Counted from the stretch's first letter, positions 38,584 to 48,824 are shown. The stretch: 64,000 nt of DNA from Kushneria avicenniae (GCF_900112585.1 NZ_FOLY01000005.1:347512-411511), one strand, 5' to 3'. The notes: generated by a model from the sequence alone, not told the origin. A program made the numbers and translations.

Positions 38584-39058
38584 GTCTGTCGAATCCGGCG
38601 GCAATGCGGGAATGCCCGCTGCCGACGACAACATGACGATGACCATCCATTTCACCCTGCGGCTTGAAGATGGCACCGAGGTGGACACCACCCGTGGCAA
38701 GCGCCCGGCCGAGTTTGTCTTCGGTGACGGCAACCTGCCGCCGGGGTTTGAAAAACCGATCCGGGGCATGCATCCGGGAGAGACGCGCGTCAGCGAGGTC
38801 ACGCCCGAGCATGCCTTTGGCCCCTGGAATCCGCAGAACGTCCAGAAGCTCAAGCGGTCGGACTTTGAGGACCAGGAGGCGCTTGAAGAGGGTGTGGTCA
38901 TGTCCTTTGCCGACCCGACCGGTGGCGGTGAGCTGCCCGGCGTCATCAGGTCGGTGGATGAGCAGCAGGTCGAGGTCGACTTCAATCATCCTCTGGCCGG
39001 TCGGACGCTGACCTTCGAGGTTGAAGTGCTTGAGGTGACCCCCACCACCACGCACTGA
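38573..39058 (+). CDS. fkpB: FKBP-type peptidyl-prolyl isomerase (FkpB/SlpA)
   Basis: A 161-residue cytosolic FKBP with an inserted IF (chaperone) domain, as in SlyD and SlpA. The FKBP strands TIHFTLRLEDGTEVDTT and the LPPGFEKPIRGMHPGE segment are clear. About 20 residues before the domain are low-complexity. It overlaps the end of lspA, its usual neighbour before ispH. Confidence 0.94.
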   Translation: MKDKSVESGGNAGMPAADDNMTMTIHFTLRLEDGTEVDTTRGKRPAEFVFGDGNLPPGFEKPIRGMHPGETRVSEVTPEHAFGPWNPQNVQKLKRSDFEDQEALEEGVVMSFADPTGGGELPGVIRSVDEQQVEVDFNHPLAGRTLTFEVEVLEVTPTTTH

Positions 39059-39154
39059 GCGTATTTCATGATGGGGTTGGCCGGCCCCGTCGCCGTTCGC
39101 CCATACGACAGTGATGTGCGACACTGACACCATTATTCAACAGCGAGGTGGCCC

Positions 39155-40108
39155 ATGCAGATCAGGCTGGCCAATCCACGTGGTTTCTGTGCAGGCGTTG
39201 ACCGCGCCATTGATATCGTCAACCGGGCACTCGATGTGTTCGGCGCACCGATTTACGTTCGCCATGAAGTGGTCCACAACCGTTACGTGGTGGAGACGCT
39301 GCGCGAGCGCGGGGCCATTTTTGTCGAAGAACTTGACGACATTCCCGATGACAATATCGTCATCTTCTCGGCGCATGGTGTCTCACGCGCCGTGCAGCAG
39401 GAAGCCGAGCGTCGTGGCCTGCGCATCTTCGATGCGACCTGTCCGCTGGTGACCAAGGTGCATATGGAAGTACTGCGCTACGCCAAACGCGGGCGTGAGT
39501 GTATCCTGATCGGCCATGCCGGGCATCCGGAAGTCGAGGGCACCATGGGCCGCTATGACGGGAGCTTCGGCGGTGCCATCTATCTCGTGGAGGACGAGGC
39601 AGATGCCCGTGCCCTGAAGGTCAACGACCCCGAAAACCTCTCCTTTGTGACTCAGACCACGCTGTCGATGGACGACACGTCGAAGGTCATCGACGCCCTG
39701 CGCGAGACCTTTCCGGCCATTCAGGGGCCGCGCAAGGACGACATCTGCTACGCCACGCAAAATCGTCAGGACGCCGTGCGCGAGCTGGCCGAGCAGTGCG
39801 ATGTCCTGCTGGTGGTGGGCAGTGCCAACAGTTCCAATTCCAACCGCCTTGCCGAGCTGGCCGAGCGGATGGGTACGCCGGCCTGGCTGATTGATGACGC
39901 ACAGGCGATGCAGGGCGAGTGGTTTGAAAACTGCCGGGTTGTCGGTGTGACCGCCGGTGCCAGCGCTCCGGAAGTGCTGGTCAGAGGGGTGATCGATCGC
40001 CTCAAGGAACTTGGCGGTCAGGAGCCGGAAGAGCTTTCAGGGCGTGAGGAGACCATTACCTTCTCCATGCCGAAAGAGCTGCGCGAGAAGGTCATCGCGA
40101 GCGTCTAG
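39155..40108 (+). CDS. ispH: 4-hydroxy-3-methylbut-2-enyl diphosphate reductase
   Basis: A 317-residue iron-sulfur enzyme of the MEP pathway that produces IPP and DMAPP. The three cluster cysteines lie in [16 protein letters not shown] and DDICYATQN, and the SNSNRL substrate segment is present. A GAGGTGG-type ribosome site precedes the ATG. The isoprenoid product also feeds the carotenoid hydroxylase substrate pathway suggested by the next gene. Confidence 0.97.
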   Translation: MQIRLANPRGFCAGVDRAIDIVNRALDVFGAPIYVRHEVVHNRYVVETLRERGAIFVEELDDIPDDNIVIFSAHGVSRAVQQEAERRGLRIFDATCPLVTKVHMEVLRYAKRGRECILIGHAGHPEVEGTMGRYDGSFGGAIYLVEDEADARALKVNDPENLSFVTQTTLSMDDTSKVIDALRETFPAIQGPRKDDICYATQNRQDAVRELAEQCDVLLVVGSANSSNSNRLAELAERMGTPAWLIDDAQAMQGEWFENCRVVGVTAGASAPEVLVRGVIDRLKELGGQEPEELSGREETITFSMPKELREKVIASV

Positions 40109-40135
40109 ATCGTTCAAAAGTCTCGGGAGGCCTGT

Positions 40136-40609
40136 ATGGGAGACGTGCTGATCTGGGGGATGCTGTTTCTGCTGGCGTTTGCCGGCATGGAATTCGTGGC
40201 CTGGTTTACGCATCGCTATATCATGCACGGCTTCCTGTGGTGCTGGCATCGATCACATCACAGTGAGCGTCATGGGCTTTTTGAGCTCAACGATCTGTTT
40301 GCGGTCGTTTTCGCGCTGCCTTCGGTGGTGCTGATTTATAACGGGCTCAACGGCCATGCCTTTCAGCTGGCGCTGGGTCTGGGCATCGCGGCCTATGGGC
40401 TGGTCTATTTCATGTTTCATGACGGGCTGGTCCATCGGCGTTTTCCGGTGCCGTTTGACCGTCAGCAGCGCTTCTGGAAAAAGCGTATTCAGGCCCACCG
40501 TATGCATCACGCCGTGGAGACAAAGGAGGGGGCTGTCTCCTTTGGCTTTCTGGTCATCAAGCCCATCAGCCGTTTAAAGCGTGAGCTGACCACCCGCCGT
40601 CGCCCCTGA
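40136..40609 (+). CDS. crtZ: Beta-carotene hydroxylase
   Basis: A 157-residue membrane di-iron hydroxylase that converts beta-carotene to zeaxanthin. The histidine motifs HRYIMHG, HRSHH, HDGLVHRR and HRMHHA are all present with family spacing. GGGAGG precedes the ATG and the gene follows ispH by 27 bases, so it is probably read from the same transcript. No crtE, crtB, crtI or crtY lies in the window, so the rest of the pathway must be elsewhere if it exists. Confidence 0.93.
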   Translation: MGDVLIWGMLFLLAFAGMEFVAWFTHRYIMHGFLWCWHRSHHSERHGLFELNDLFAVVFALPSVVLIYNGLNGHAFQLALGLGIAAYGLVYFMFHDGLVHRRFPVPFDRQQRFWKKRIQAHRMHHAVETKEGAVSFGFLVIKPISRLKRELTTRRRP

Positions 40610-40616
40610 CGCTTTT

Positions 40617-40648
40617 GCCTGACTCATCTCCTGTGCGGTGAGTCAGGC
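40617..40648. repeat. Inverted repeat after crtZ
   Basis: A perfect 10-bp inverted repeat (GCCTGACTCA/TGAGTCAGGC) with a 12-base loop, 7 bases past the crtZ stop. No T-run follows on the plus strand, so it may be a weak terminator or a protein site. Confidence 0.45.
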
Positions 40649-40713
40649 GCCCACCCTCTCAAGTCACGTTCCTGTCATGCCGATAAAGGCGCTGTTCAGC
40701 GCTCGGATTCGAC

Positions 40714-41292
40714 ATGATGCCTTACACGCCTGTTTTCACTCAGCGCGGCTTTACCCTGCTGGAAGTGCTGGTCGCCATGGTGGTGCTGAGTCTCGGCGCC
40801 ATGGGCGTCATGAGTCTGGTGCTCCATGCTCAGCAGGCCAATGAACAGGCCCTGCAGCGCGGTCGCGCCACGCTTCTGGTCAACGACATGCTGGAGCGAC
40901 TGCGCGCCAATGCCACCCGTGAGGCGATGGCGATCTACAACGTGGGGGAAGGCGCCCATGCCCCCATCGGTGATCAGCAGCAACAGGGGGGCAGCGACTG
41001 CCGCCAGTCAGACTGCGACAGTCAGGCACTGGCCCGCTTTGATCTTGCCGATTGGGAACATCAGATCATGCAGGCGCAGGGGGAACACCATCACCTTGAT
41101 GGCCTGATGCAGGCGCATGCCTGCATTGCGGTCACACCTCAGGCGCAGCGATTCGATGTGACCGTGACGCTGGCCTGGCGGGGGACCGGATCAGGGGGCA
41201 GCGTAGACGAGACACCCTGTGCCAGCGCCGATATTACCAGCGCTCGCCAGAGCGTCAGTGCCAGCAGCCGCTATCACTCGGTGCGCGGTTGA
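40714..41292 (+). CDS. pilV: Type IV pilus minor pilin PilV
   Basis: A 192-residue prepilin-like protein. The cleavage site is G|FTLLEVLVAMVVLSLGAMG near residue 12, with Glu5 of the mature protein present, and a hydrophobic helix follows. It is the first gene of a pilV-pilW-pilX-pilY1 operon that initiates pilus assembly. Tandem ATG codons at 40714 and 40717. The stop overlaps the pilW start (TGATG). Confidence 0.9.
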   Translation: MMPYTPVFTQRGFTLLEVLVAMVVLSLGAMGVMSLVLHAQQANEQALQRGRATLLVNDMLERLRANATREAMAIYNVGEGAHAPIGDQQQQGGSDCRQSDCDSQALARFDLADWEHQIMQAQGEHHHLDGLMQAHACIAVTPQAQRFDVTVTLAWRGTGSGGSVDETPCASADITSARQSVSASSRYHSVRG

Positions 41293-42218
41293 TGTTGAAT
41301 GCTGCCAATTCCGGCCACGATCAGCGCGGTGCCACCCTGCTGGAGATGATGATTGCCATGGCGCTGGGCCTGATGGTGCTCTCCGCCGTGATCGCGCTCT
41401 ATATGCAGACCGCGCGCAGTTTTCACCAGCAGCATGCCATGGCCGACCTTCAGGTCAGGGGGCGCATGGCCACGCAGCTGTTGAGCGAGGAGCTGCGTCG
41501 TACCGGCTTCTGGGGCGAGATCATGACCCCGTCGCGCAGCGCTGAGTGCAGCAATATGACCAAAGCCGTGGATATTGCCTGCGCGCTGCCTGTCTGGGGC
41601 GGCACGGCCGAACAGGCCAGGGCGCTTGGACTGGTGCCCAAAAGCGCCACCACTCTTGATGACGGTACTGCGCGGCCCTCCGCCGTCGTGGCAGTCCGCT
41701 ACGCCGATCACGGTAACGGCACCTGCCTGACGCTGGATGCAGGCGCCAGCCCCCCGCGGCAACTCACTCTCGAACCGCCCTGTCAGGGTGACTGGCACTA
41801 TCGGGCCGGAATCTATTACCTGCGCATGGTCGATGACGTTTATAGCGGCGAGCGCGTACCAGCACTCTACGTCAATCAGCGCAGCGCTTCGGGCAACTAC
41901 TCCAGTACCGAAATCGTGCGCCATGTCGAGGCATTCGAGGTGGAATGGGGGCGCGATGAGACCGGCGATGGCAGCGTCAATCGCTTTTATGCCAGCGACG
42001 CTGTGGCCGGTTGGAAGCCGGCAGACTGGGACCAGGTCGTGGCGGCACGGATCTACATTGTGATGCGCAGCGAAAAAATGGCGCAGCCGATGCCGGCCCG
42101 CGAGTTTCTGGTGGCCGGTCGCTCGATTGCCTTTGAAGCCGACCACTATCAGCGCCGTCTGTTTGTGACCACGGCGACGCTTCGCAACACTCGTCTCAGG
42201 AGCGCCCATGAGTTCTGA
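41292..42218 (+). CDS. pilW: Type IV pilus minor pilin PilW
   Basis: A 308-residue prepilin-like protein with cleavage at RG|ATLLEMMIAMALGLMVL and Glu5 present. Its large C-terminal domain, containing several cysteines, fits PilW (the GspJ counterpart). It is translationally coupled to pilV and overlaps pilX by 11 bases. Confidence 0.9.
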   Translation: MLNAANSGHDQRGATLLEMMIAMALGLMVLSAVIALYMQTARSFHQQHAMADLQVRGRMATQLLSEELRRTGFWGEIMTPSRSAECSNMTKAVDIACALPVWGGTAEQARALGLVPKSATTLDDGTARPSAVVAVRYADHGNGTCLTLDAGASPPRQLTLEPPCQGDWHYRAGIYYLRMVDDVYSGERVPALYVNQRSASGNYSSTEIVRHVEAFEVEWGRDETGDGSVNRFYASDAVAGWKPADWDQVVAARIYIVMRSEKMAQPMPAREFLVAGRSIAFEADHYQRRLFVTTATLRNTRLRSAHEF

Positions 42219-42705
42219 TCATCGCCAGGGCGGATTCACGCTGGTCATCGGATTGATACTGCTGTCGGCCATGACGCTGCTGGCGGTGTCGCTGGTCCAG
42301 CGCGGCCTGCTGGATACCCGATTGGCCCACTACGCCGAGACCAGTGTTCAGCGCTTTCAACAGCAGGACGGCCAGATCGAAACGCAGCTGTCCCGGCTCG
42401 AGCCGCTCATGGCCGGTTATCTGATGCAGCCCTGCAGTGAAAGCGTGGCCGCGCCTGAATCCGGTACGCAGCTGAGCGTGCAGCGGCTGTGCCTGGATGA
42501 CGTACAGGCAGGACTTTCAAGCGAGGTGCGCGAGCAGCTCGAGCGGCGCTACGCCACCAGCATTGCTGCCTCCGGACATCAGTCGCTACGACACTATCAC
42601 TACTTCAATCTGCGCGCCGTACCCAAGGATTTCGATCCCGCCCGGGATCAAGGGCAGGGCATCTACCAGGGCGTGGTCACACTGAGCTCGGGAGGCGCAC
42701 CGTAA
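42208..42705 (+). CDS. pilX: Type IV pilus minor pilin PilX
   Basis: A 165-residue short prepilin-like protein. The cleavage site GG|FTLVIGLILLSAMTLL lacks Glu5, as is known for the related tip pseudopilin GspK. Its position between pilW and pilY1 supports PilX. The stop overlaps the pilY1 start by one base (TAATG). Confidence 0.85.
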   Translation: MSSDHRQGGFTLVIGLILLSAMTLLAVSLVQRGLLDTRLAHYAETSVQRFQQQDGQIETQLSRLEPLMAGYLMQPCSESVAAPESGTQLSVQRLCLDDVQAGLSSEVREQLERRYATSIAASGHQSLRHYHYFNLRAVPKDFDPARDQGQGIYQGVVTLSSGGAP

Positions 42706-45700
42706 TGCGGGCTGATCCGTACCGATACTGGCACCGGTGGCTGCTGATAATGATTTTCCTGATGGCTCTGACAGCGTCAGGTGCCGGTCGTGCCGACGAC
42801 GTGGATATCTATCTGCCGGCCTATCAGGCCCGCGGAGGAGGTGGTCAGCCGCAGGTCATGCTGATCATCGATACCTCGGCCAGCATGAACACCGATTTGC
42901 CCGGGTCCAGAAAGACTCGCATTGGCGTGACGCGTGACGTGTTGAGCAATCTTGTGCGTCAGCATCCTGGTATCAATTTTTCGCTTGCGGTGTTCAATGA
43001 CAACAACTGGGTCGGCCGCAAGGATGCTTATTCTGATCTCGGTCAGAACGGTGGGCGAGTACTTCAGGGATTTTCCCCTGAGCCCCGACAGAGCGGCGAG
43101 TCCCGAAACACTCTATTGACGACCATCAATAACAAGGTTGTCGCCAATACAACGACACCGCTTTGTGAAACCATGAGCGAAGTCTATCGATACTTTACCG
43201 GGGCCGAAGTGCTGTATGGCAGGCAAAACACCAAAGCCTCGCCACCTCGTGATACCAGCATCGAGCATCATGGTGCCTACGGTTCGCCGATGCGCCCCTG
43301 CGAACATGTCTACGTCATCTATATGACGGATGGGGTGCCACTCATGGATACCCAGGCCAATCAATTCATTAAAAAACTGACCGGCAGGCCCTGCCGGTAT
43401 TATGACGCAGCGGTACCCAATACTGACGATTTGGAATCGGTCGAAAACTGTCTGCCGCAGCTGACACGGTTCATGGCAGAACACGATCTGGGGGATGGCC
43501 AGAATGGACGACCTGCCCTGACCGGGATCCAGCATGCCTATACCTTTACCATTGGCTTCAATACTCGCCAGCGCCTTCTCGAAGATGCCGCACAGCCGCC
43601 GCCGGGCATTGCGCAGGGATACTACGAAGCCAACGACCGCGACGGGCTGGATCTGGCCTTCAGCCGAATTCTGGGCAGCATCATCGAAAACGAGATTCAG
43701 ACCCAGCGCTTCAGTACGGCCACCAATATCGAGGGCACCGAGAATCTGGGACAGGTCTACTCGCCCGGATTTCTGCCCCGTGGCTATGTGCCCTGGACCG
43801 GCAACCTGAAAAAGTTTGCCGTCGACAGCACTCAGCCCAGCAACCCCATCAAGCGTGATCTCTGGAGTCAGGGCATCACTGAAACCAGCGCGCCGGATGC
43901 CGTGGAGCAGGGCGGTGCGGGTGCACGCATGAAAGAGCAGGTACGTACCGGCAGAACCCTTTATACCGACGTGGGCAGAAACGCCGCTTTTAAAAGACTT
44001 CCTGCGCCCGGTACCCGATCGACGCTGGATACCGACGGCATCGACGGGCGCGCGCTGGGCGTACTGGAGCAGAGCCGTTATACGCCGCGCCAGCTGGCGG
44101 ACTGGATTTACGGGCTTGATGTCACCAATGACAGCGAGACCGATGTCCGGCCCTGGGTCATGGGCGATATCGTGCACTCCCAGCCGCTGGCCATTAATTA
44201 TGGCTGCGCCGAGACACGCGCTGACTGCTCGATAGAGCGTCAGCGCATTCGCCTTTTCGTGGGGACTAATGAAGGCTTGCTACACGCCATCGATGACAGT
44301 AACGGTGCCGAGCGCTGGGCCTTCTGGCCGCGCGAGACGGCAGGCATGGCCGTTTATCGCATGCTCAACACCCGGCCCGAATATGGCTGGCCACAGTCGG
44401 AAGGCGGTCTGTCGTATCGTTCACAGTCCACGCACTATGGCGTGGATGGCTCTCCGGGGGCCTGGCTTGATTACAGGGCGATACGGGACGCTGCCGGTCA
44501 GCGCCGGGTGAGCCTTGAAAAGGCCGTGCTGGCCTTCGGTTTTGGTCGTGGCGGACGAGGGTATTACGGGCTGAATGTCATTGAACCTGATGCGCCGCAG
44601 CTGGCCTGGTATGCGCTCGATCCCGACTGGGGACAGAGCTGGTCCACGCCGGTGGCGACAACGCTTGGTGACGGACGCGCCGTTTTTCTGGTCGGCATGG
44701 GGTATGATCTCACGGCCGGGCAGCGGCCTGATCGTGGACCGTCACGATTTGGCGCGGGCATGGCGGTCATTGATGCCCGAAGCGGTACGATTATTGCCTC
44801 GCTCAAGGGACCGAGTGACAGCGTGCCGGCGACCATCACGCCAGTGGATCGTGATTTTGACGGGGTGGTGGATAGTGCCTTTTTTGGTGATACCGGTGGC
44901 AATATCTGGTTCGCCGATCTGCGACTGGGCGATGACGGCCGAGGCTCCAAAAGAACGCCCGCCGACTGGCAGCTGCACCAGGTGGCATCTCTGGGACGCC
45001 ATGATCATGACGGCGTTGATCGCGCCTTTTTCAATCGGGCCAATCTGGTGCGTACCTATCTGGATCAAACGCCCGTGGATCTTTTGATGCTGGGCAGCGG
45101 CGATCGTGCCGACCCGCTTGATGGCAACAGTCATGATGGCTTTTACATTCTTGAGGTCAGCCGATGGTTGAACGACTCCCCCGGTGATAGAACACCGCGC
45201 ATGCTGAATAATGAAGATCTGATCAATGCGCCGTTACAGGGGATGACCTATACCCTTGGTGCACCCATGGATCGACAGGGCTTTCTCGACAGGCAGGCCT
45301 TTCACGGCTGGCGCCTGATGTTGTCGGCAGGAGAAAAGATATTGTCAGATGCTTCCACGATCGCCGGTAATACGCTTTTTACGAGCTATCACCCGGAGGT
45401 GCCTGATGACATGTGCATGGCGGTGCGCGGCAATTCAAGGCTCTACGGTTTTTCGCTGCCGGTCTGGCGCGACAATGGCCATCGTCACGAACAGCGCACG
45501 GGCACGGTCAAGAGTGCCGATATGGGAAGCTATCTACAGGAAACGCCCGCTTTTTTAATCGAAGGGCTACGCACTCGCGTGCTGGATACCGAAAGAGCGG
45601 GTCAGGTCGCCGCCGTGCTTGAGGGGGGGCATGGTGATTCAAAAAAGAGTGAAGACGATCGCTGTGGTCAGTACGATGCCGTCGATGGCGCCTTTCGCGA

Positions 45701-45740
45701 ATGCATGGTGACGGCGCCGCTATGGTGGTATCAGCAGTAA
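42705..45740 (+). CDS. pilY1: Pilus-tip adhesin and mechanosensor PilY1
   Basis: A 1011-residue secreted protein. The signal peptide core is LLIMIFLMALTASGAG, with cleavage near residue 29. A von Willebrand A-like N-terminal part carries the MIDAS motif DTSAS (near 56). The C-terminal PilY1 beta-propeller has a calcium loop DRDFDGVVD near residue 715. In Pseudomonas, PilY1 sits at the pilus tip and signals surface contact through a diguanylate cyclase. It ends the operon. Confidence 0.92.
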   Translation: MRADPYRYWHRWLLIMIFLMALTASGAGRADDVDIYLPAYQARGGGGQPQVMLIIDTSASMNTDLPGSRKTRIGVTRDVLSNLVRQHPGINFSLAVFNDNNWVGRKDAYSDLGQNGGRVLQGFSPEPRQSGESRNTLLTTINNKVVANTTTPLCETMSEVYRYFTGAEVLYGRQNTKASPPRDTSIEHHGAYGSPMRPCEHVYVIYMTDGVPLMDTQANQFIKKLTGRPCRYYDAAVPNTDDLESVENCLPQLTRFMAEHDLGDGQNGRPALTGIQHAYTFTIGFNTRQRLLEDAAQPPPGIAQGYYEANDRDGLDLAFSRILGSIIENEIQTQRFSTATNIEGTENLGQVYSPGFLPRGYVPWTGNLKKFAVDSTQPSNPIKRDLWSQGITETSAPDAVEQGGAGARMKEQVRTGRTLYTDVGRNAAFKRLPAPGTRSTLDTDGIDGRALGVLEQSRYTPRQLADWIYGLDVTNDSETDVRPWVMGDIVHSQPLAINYGCAETRADCSIERQRIRLFVGTNEGLLHAIDDSNGAERWAFWPRETAGMAVYRMLNTRPEYGWPQSEGGLSYRSQSTHYGVDGSPGAWLDYRAIRDAAGQRRVSLEKAVLAFGFGRGGRGYYGLNVIEPDAPQLAWYALDPDWGQSWSTPVATTLGDGRAVFLVGMGYDLTAGQRPDRGPSRFGAGMAVIDARSGTIIASLKGPSDSVPATITPVDRDFDGVVDSAFFGDTGGNIWFADLRLGDDGRGSKRTPADWQLHQVASLGRHDHDGVDRAFFNRANLVRTYLDQTPVDLLMLGSGDRADPLDGNSHDGFYILEVSRWLNDSPGDRTPRMLNNEDLINAPLQGMTYTLGAPMDRQGFLDRQAFHGWRLMLSAGEKILSDASTIAGNTLFTSYHPEVPDDMCMAVRGNSRLYGFSLPVWRDNGHRHEQRTGTVKSADMGSYLQETPAFLIEGLRTRVLDTERAGQVAAVLEGGHGDSKKSEDDRCGQYDAVDGAFRECMVTAPLWWYQQ

Positions 45741-45821
45741 CGGTCAGAAAATGATCGATGCGTCGGGGAATCGTCATAAAACAATATAACAATGCCTCAA
45801 TGGGCTGAGTGCAGGGAACGG

Positions 45822-48800
45822 ATGTCGGGAATCTACGAACAGCTCTTTGAAAACAGCGACAGACCGCGCACTGCCCGCTGGCTGCGACTGCTGCTTTTCA
45901 TGCTGGCCTACCTGCTGCTGGCGACGGGGGCGATGATACTCTCACACGATAATGTCGCAGTCGTGCCGCCATGGCTTGCCGGGCCCATGGCCATCGGTGC
46001 ATTGATACGTCTGCACCCACGCGACTGGATCATGCCGCTTGTGGGTATTGCGCTGGCTGACATGCTGGCCCATTACATCGTTCATACCTCAATCGCTTAT
46101 ACCTCGATCGGCCATGCCTCTCATGGGGTTATTCAATATACCGTTATCAGCATGGCCGAGATCGTGATCGGCGCTCTATGGTTACGCTGGCGCCATGCAG
46201 ATACTCTGATCATGGCGCCGGTCTCGTCATTCATGAGCATACTTGTTATCAGTGTTTTCGTGATTCCTCTGATCGGTTCGCTGGCACTGGTGCTGACGTC
46301 GCCTTGGTATGGGTCGGAAACCCTTCATCTATGGTGGGGGCGCTATATTTCCGGAGCGCTGGGCATGCTGGTCATGTTGCCCGTGACGCTTAAAAGCTCC
46401 ATTCAGCGCTGGCGCATGCTGCTGTCTCACAACGTTCTCACGGCGTTCAACGCCATGCTGGCGCTGACCATCATGGTTGATGCTTTCATTGTGCTGTTTT
46501 TTCCCGATGAAATTGTCCTGAGTATCATACCGTTGCTGCTTGGGGCGCTGCTGCTCGATTTTTTTCGAAGCACTCTGCTGAATGCGGTCAGCGTGGTCTC
46601 GCTGGTGGTGCTGGTATCCATTTACCAGCAAAACGAGATATCTCGTTTCGGCATGTTCCACTACATTTCCATTGCATTGACGGTGCTGCCGGCCCTGCTG
46701 CTTGGCATTGCGCTGCAGGGATTTCGCCGCGAGCGCTCGCAGCTGTTACAAAGTGAACAGCGCTGGAAAGCGGCGCTGGAAGGTAGCGGCCAGGGTGTCT
46801 GGGAGATGGATCTGGCACGAGGTCAGATCAGGGCGTCGCTTGAGGCGCATTGCCTGCAGGGAGAGGGTGGCAGCATGACCTGCTCCATAGCCCATTGGCG
46901 CGAGAAAACCCATCCCGATGATGTGGCGCACGTAGAGCAGGCTCTTGAAGCGCACATCACGGGGAAGAGCCCGCGTTACGTGGCGGAATACCGTGTGCGT
47001 CAGAAGGATGGCAGCTATCGCTGGTATCAATCGCGTGGCAGGATCATGCGCCTTGATGAGCAGGGGAAGGCGCTGCAGATAATGGGCACGCTGATCGATA
47101 TTCACGCTGCGCGTCAGGCCGAAATCGAGCGTGAACGGCTGGCCGGGGATCTGCAGGAGGAAAAGGAGCGGCTTCAGGTCACGCTGAATTCGATCGGTGA
47201 CGGGGTCATCGCCACTGATATGAGCGGCACTGTGGTGTTCATGAACCCCGTGGCGGAAGAGATTACCGGCTGGCCTTTTTCCGAAGCCAGACATCGCGCG
47301 CTTCAGGATGTCTTTCATCTACACGGCCCGGATATGACGCCACGCTCGCTCGAGCTGATCGAAACCTGTCTGACACGTAACGAAGTCTGCATGACCGGCG
47401 ATGATTCGATCCTGATCAACAAGGATCAGCGGCCGCTTGAGGTCAAGGCCACGGCGGCGCCGGTGCGAGCCGCCGCCGGCAGGGCTATGGGCGCCATCCT
47501 GGTGTTTCAGGACATGTCCCGGGCGCGTGAGCTTCAGCGTCGCCTTACCTTTACGGCCAGTCATGATGCGCTGACCGGGCTGTATAATCGTCGCTATTTC
47601 GAGCAGGAAGTCGAAAATATCATCAGCCAGGGGGGTGGGTCGGCGGCCGTGCTGGTAGTGCTGAATCTGGATCATTTCAAGATCATCAACGATTCGGCCG
47701 GTCAGCTGGCGGGGGACGCCCTGCTGATCGAGATTGCCCGACTGATCGAGCAGCATCTCGGTGTCCATGATGTGCTGGCGCGTCTGGGCAGTGATGAGTT
47801 TGCCGTGTTGCTCCATGAACGCGACATCGAAGCGTCAGCGGTATGGGTTGATGATGTGATCAGCACCATCAGCGCTCTGCGATTTTCATGGAACGGCCAG
47901 ATTTATGAGGTGAGCGTCAGCGCCGGCCTGATCGTGGTCGATGGTGACGCCGAAGGCTTCGGTGCCCTGATCAGTCACGTCAATGTGGCCTGCTACACTT
48001 CCAAACGCGGCGGACGCAATCGGGCCACGATCTATCATTCCGGGCAGGAGGATATCGAGCAGTATCATCGTGATATCTTCATGGCGGGTGGTTTGCGTGA
48101 GGCCATCGACAATGACCGTTTTACCCTGTTTTTCCAGCGCATTGCGCCCCTGCAGGATGAAGGCAGCGACTATCTGGAAATACTGGTCAGGATGCTGGGG
48201 CGTGAAGGCGAGATTATCGCCCCGGGAGCCTTCATCCCGGTGGCGGAGCGTTACGGCATCATGGCCGCCGTGGACCGCTGGGTGATCAAGCGCGCGCTTG
48301 TCCGCGATGGCGAACAATTGGCGCAGGTGCTCAATGGTCGCTCGCTGAGCATCAACCTCTCTGCCAACTCGCTCAATGAGACGGACTTTCTGCCCTGGCT
48401 GCTGGACACCATGGCTGCCTCGCCACTTTCACCACAGGCGCTGATCTTTGAAATCACGGAAACGGCGCTCATGAACCATCTCGATATGGCGCGCGAGGTG
48501 ATCGATACGCTGCGCAGGGCAGGTTGTCGTGTAGCGCTGGACGATTTCGGCAGCGGACTGAGTTCTTTCAGCTATCTGCGCAATTTTGAGGTCGACATCA
48601 TCAAGATCGACGGCGGCTTCATTCGCCACGTCAACGACAACGCGCTCGATCAGGTGATTGTGGATGCCATCAACCAGATTGCCCATCGATTGGGAGCGCT
48701 GACCGTGGCCGAATTCATCGAGGATGCTGCCAGTCAGGACAGGCTGACCGGGATGGGGGTGGATTACGCTCAGGGCTATTACATCCATCGGCCGATGCCG

Positions 48801-48824
48801 CTTGAAGACCTCTGGCTTGACTAG
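45822..48824 (+). CDS. MASE1-PAS-GGDEF-EAL c-di-GMP turnover protein
   Basis: A protein of 1000 residues. About ten N-terminal hydrophobic segments form a MASE1 sensor. Two PAS domains follow (about 310-430 and 440-560), then GGDEF and EAL domains. The cyclase loop reads GSDEF (near residue 655), a variant often linked to weak or regulatory GGDEF domains. The EAL core is EILVR (near 783) with DDFG and KIDG retained, so phosphodiesterase activity is likely. I chose ATG 45822 for its AGGGA site; ATG 45792 is in frame without one. It lies 81 bases after pilY1 on the same strand. Confidence 0.9.
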   Translation: MSGIYEQLFENSDRPRTARWLRLLLFMLAYLLLATGAMILSHDNVAVVPPWLAGPMAIGALIRLHPRDWIMPLVGIALADMLAHYIVHTSIAYTSIGHASHGVIQYTVISMAEIVIGALWLRWRHADTLIMAPVSSFMSILVISVFVIPLIGSLALVLTSPWYGSETLHLWWGRYISGALGMLVMLPVTLKSSIQRWRMLLSHNVLTAFNAMLALTIMVDAFIVLFFPDEIVLSIIPLLLGALLLDFFRSTLLNAVSVVSLVVLVSIYQQNEISRFGMFHYISIALTVLPALLLGIALQGFRRERSQLLQSEQRWKAALEGSGQGVWEMDLARGQIRASLEAHCLQGEGGSMTCSIAHWREKTHPDDVAHVEQALEAHITGKSPRYVAEYRVRQKDGSYRWYQSRGRIMRLDEQGKALQIMGTLIDIHAARQAEIERERLAGDLQEEKERLQVTLNSIGDGVIATDMSGTVVFMNPVAEEITGWPFSEARHRALQDVFHLHGPDMTPRSLELIETCLTRNEVCMTGDDSILINKDQRPLEVKATAAPVRAAAGRAMGAILVFQDMSRARELQRRLTFTASHDALTGLYNRRYFEQEVENIISQGGGSAAVLVVLNLDHFKIINDSAGQLAGDALLIEIARLIEQHLGVHDVLARLGSDEFAVLLHERDIEASAVWVDDVISTISALRFSWNGQIYEVSVSAGLIVVDGDAEGFGALISHVNVACYTSKRGGRNRATIYHSGQEDIEQYHRDIFMAGGLREAIDNDRFTLFFQRIAPLQDEGSDYLEILVRMLGREGEIIAPGAFIPVAERYGIMAAVDRWVIKRALVRDGEQLAQVLNGRSLSINLSANSLNETDFLPWLLDTMAASPLSPQALIFEITETALMNHLDMAREVIDTLRRAGCRVALDDFGSGLSSFSYLRNFEVDIIKIDGGFIRHVNDNALDQVIVDAINQIAHRLGALTVAEFIEDAASQDRLTGMGVDYAQGYYIHRPMPLEDLWLD

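Noticed and set aside
42208..42705. Missing Glu5 in PilX as a damaged pilin
   Set aside because: GspK/PilX-type tip subunits normally lack this residue, so it is expected.
43113..44177. 354-codon open frame on the minus strand
   Set aside because: Antisense to pilY1 with no recognisable domain.
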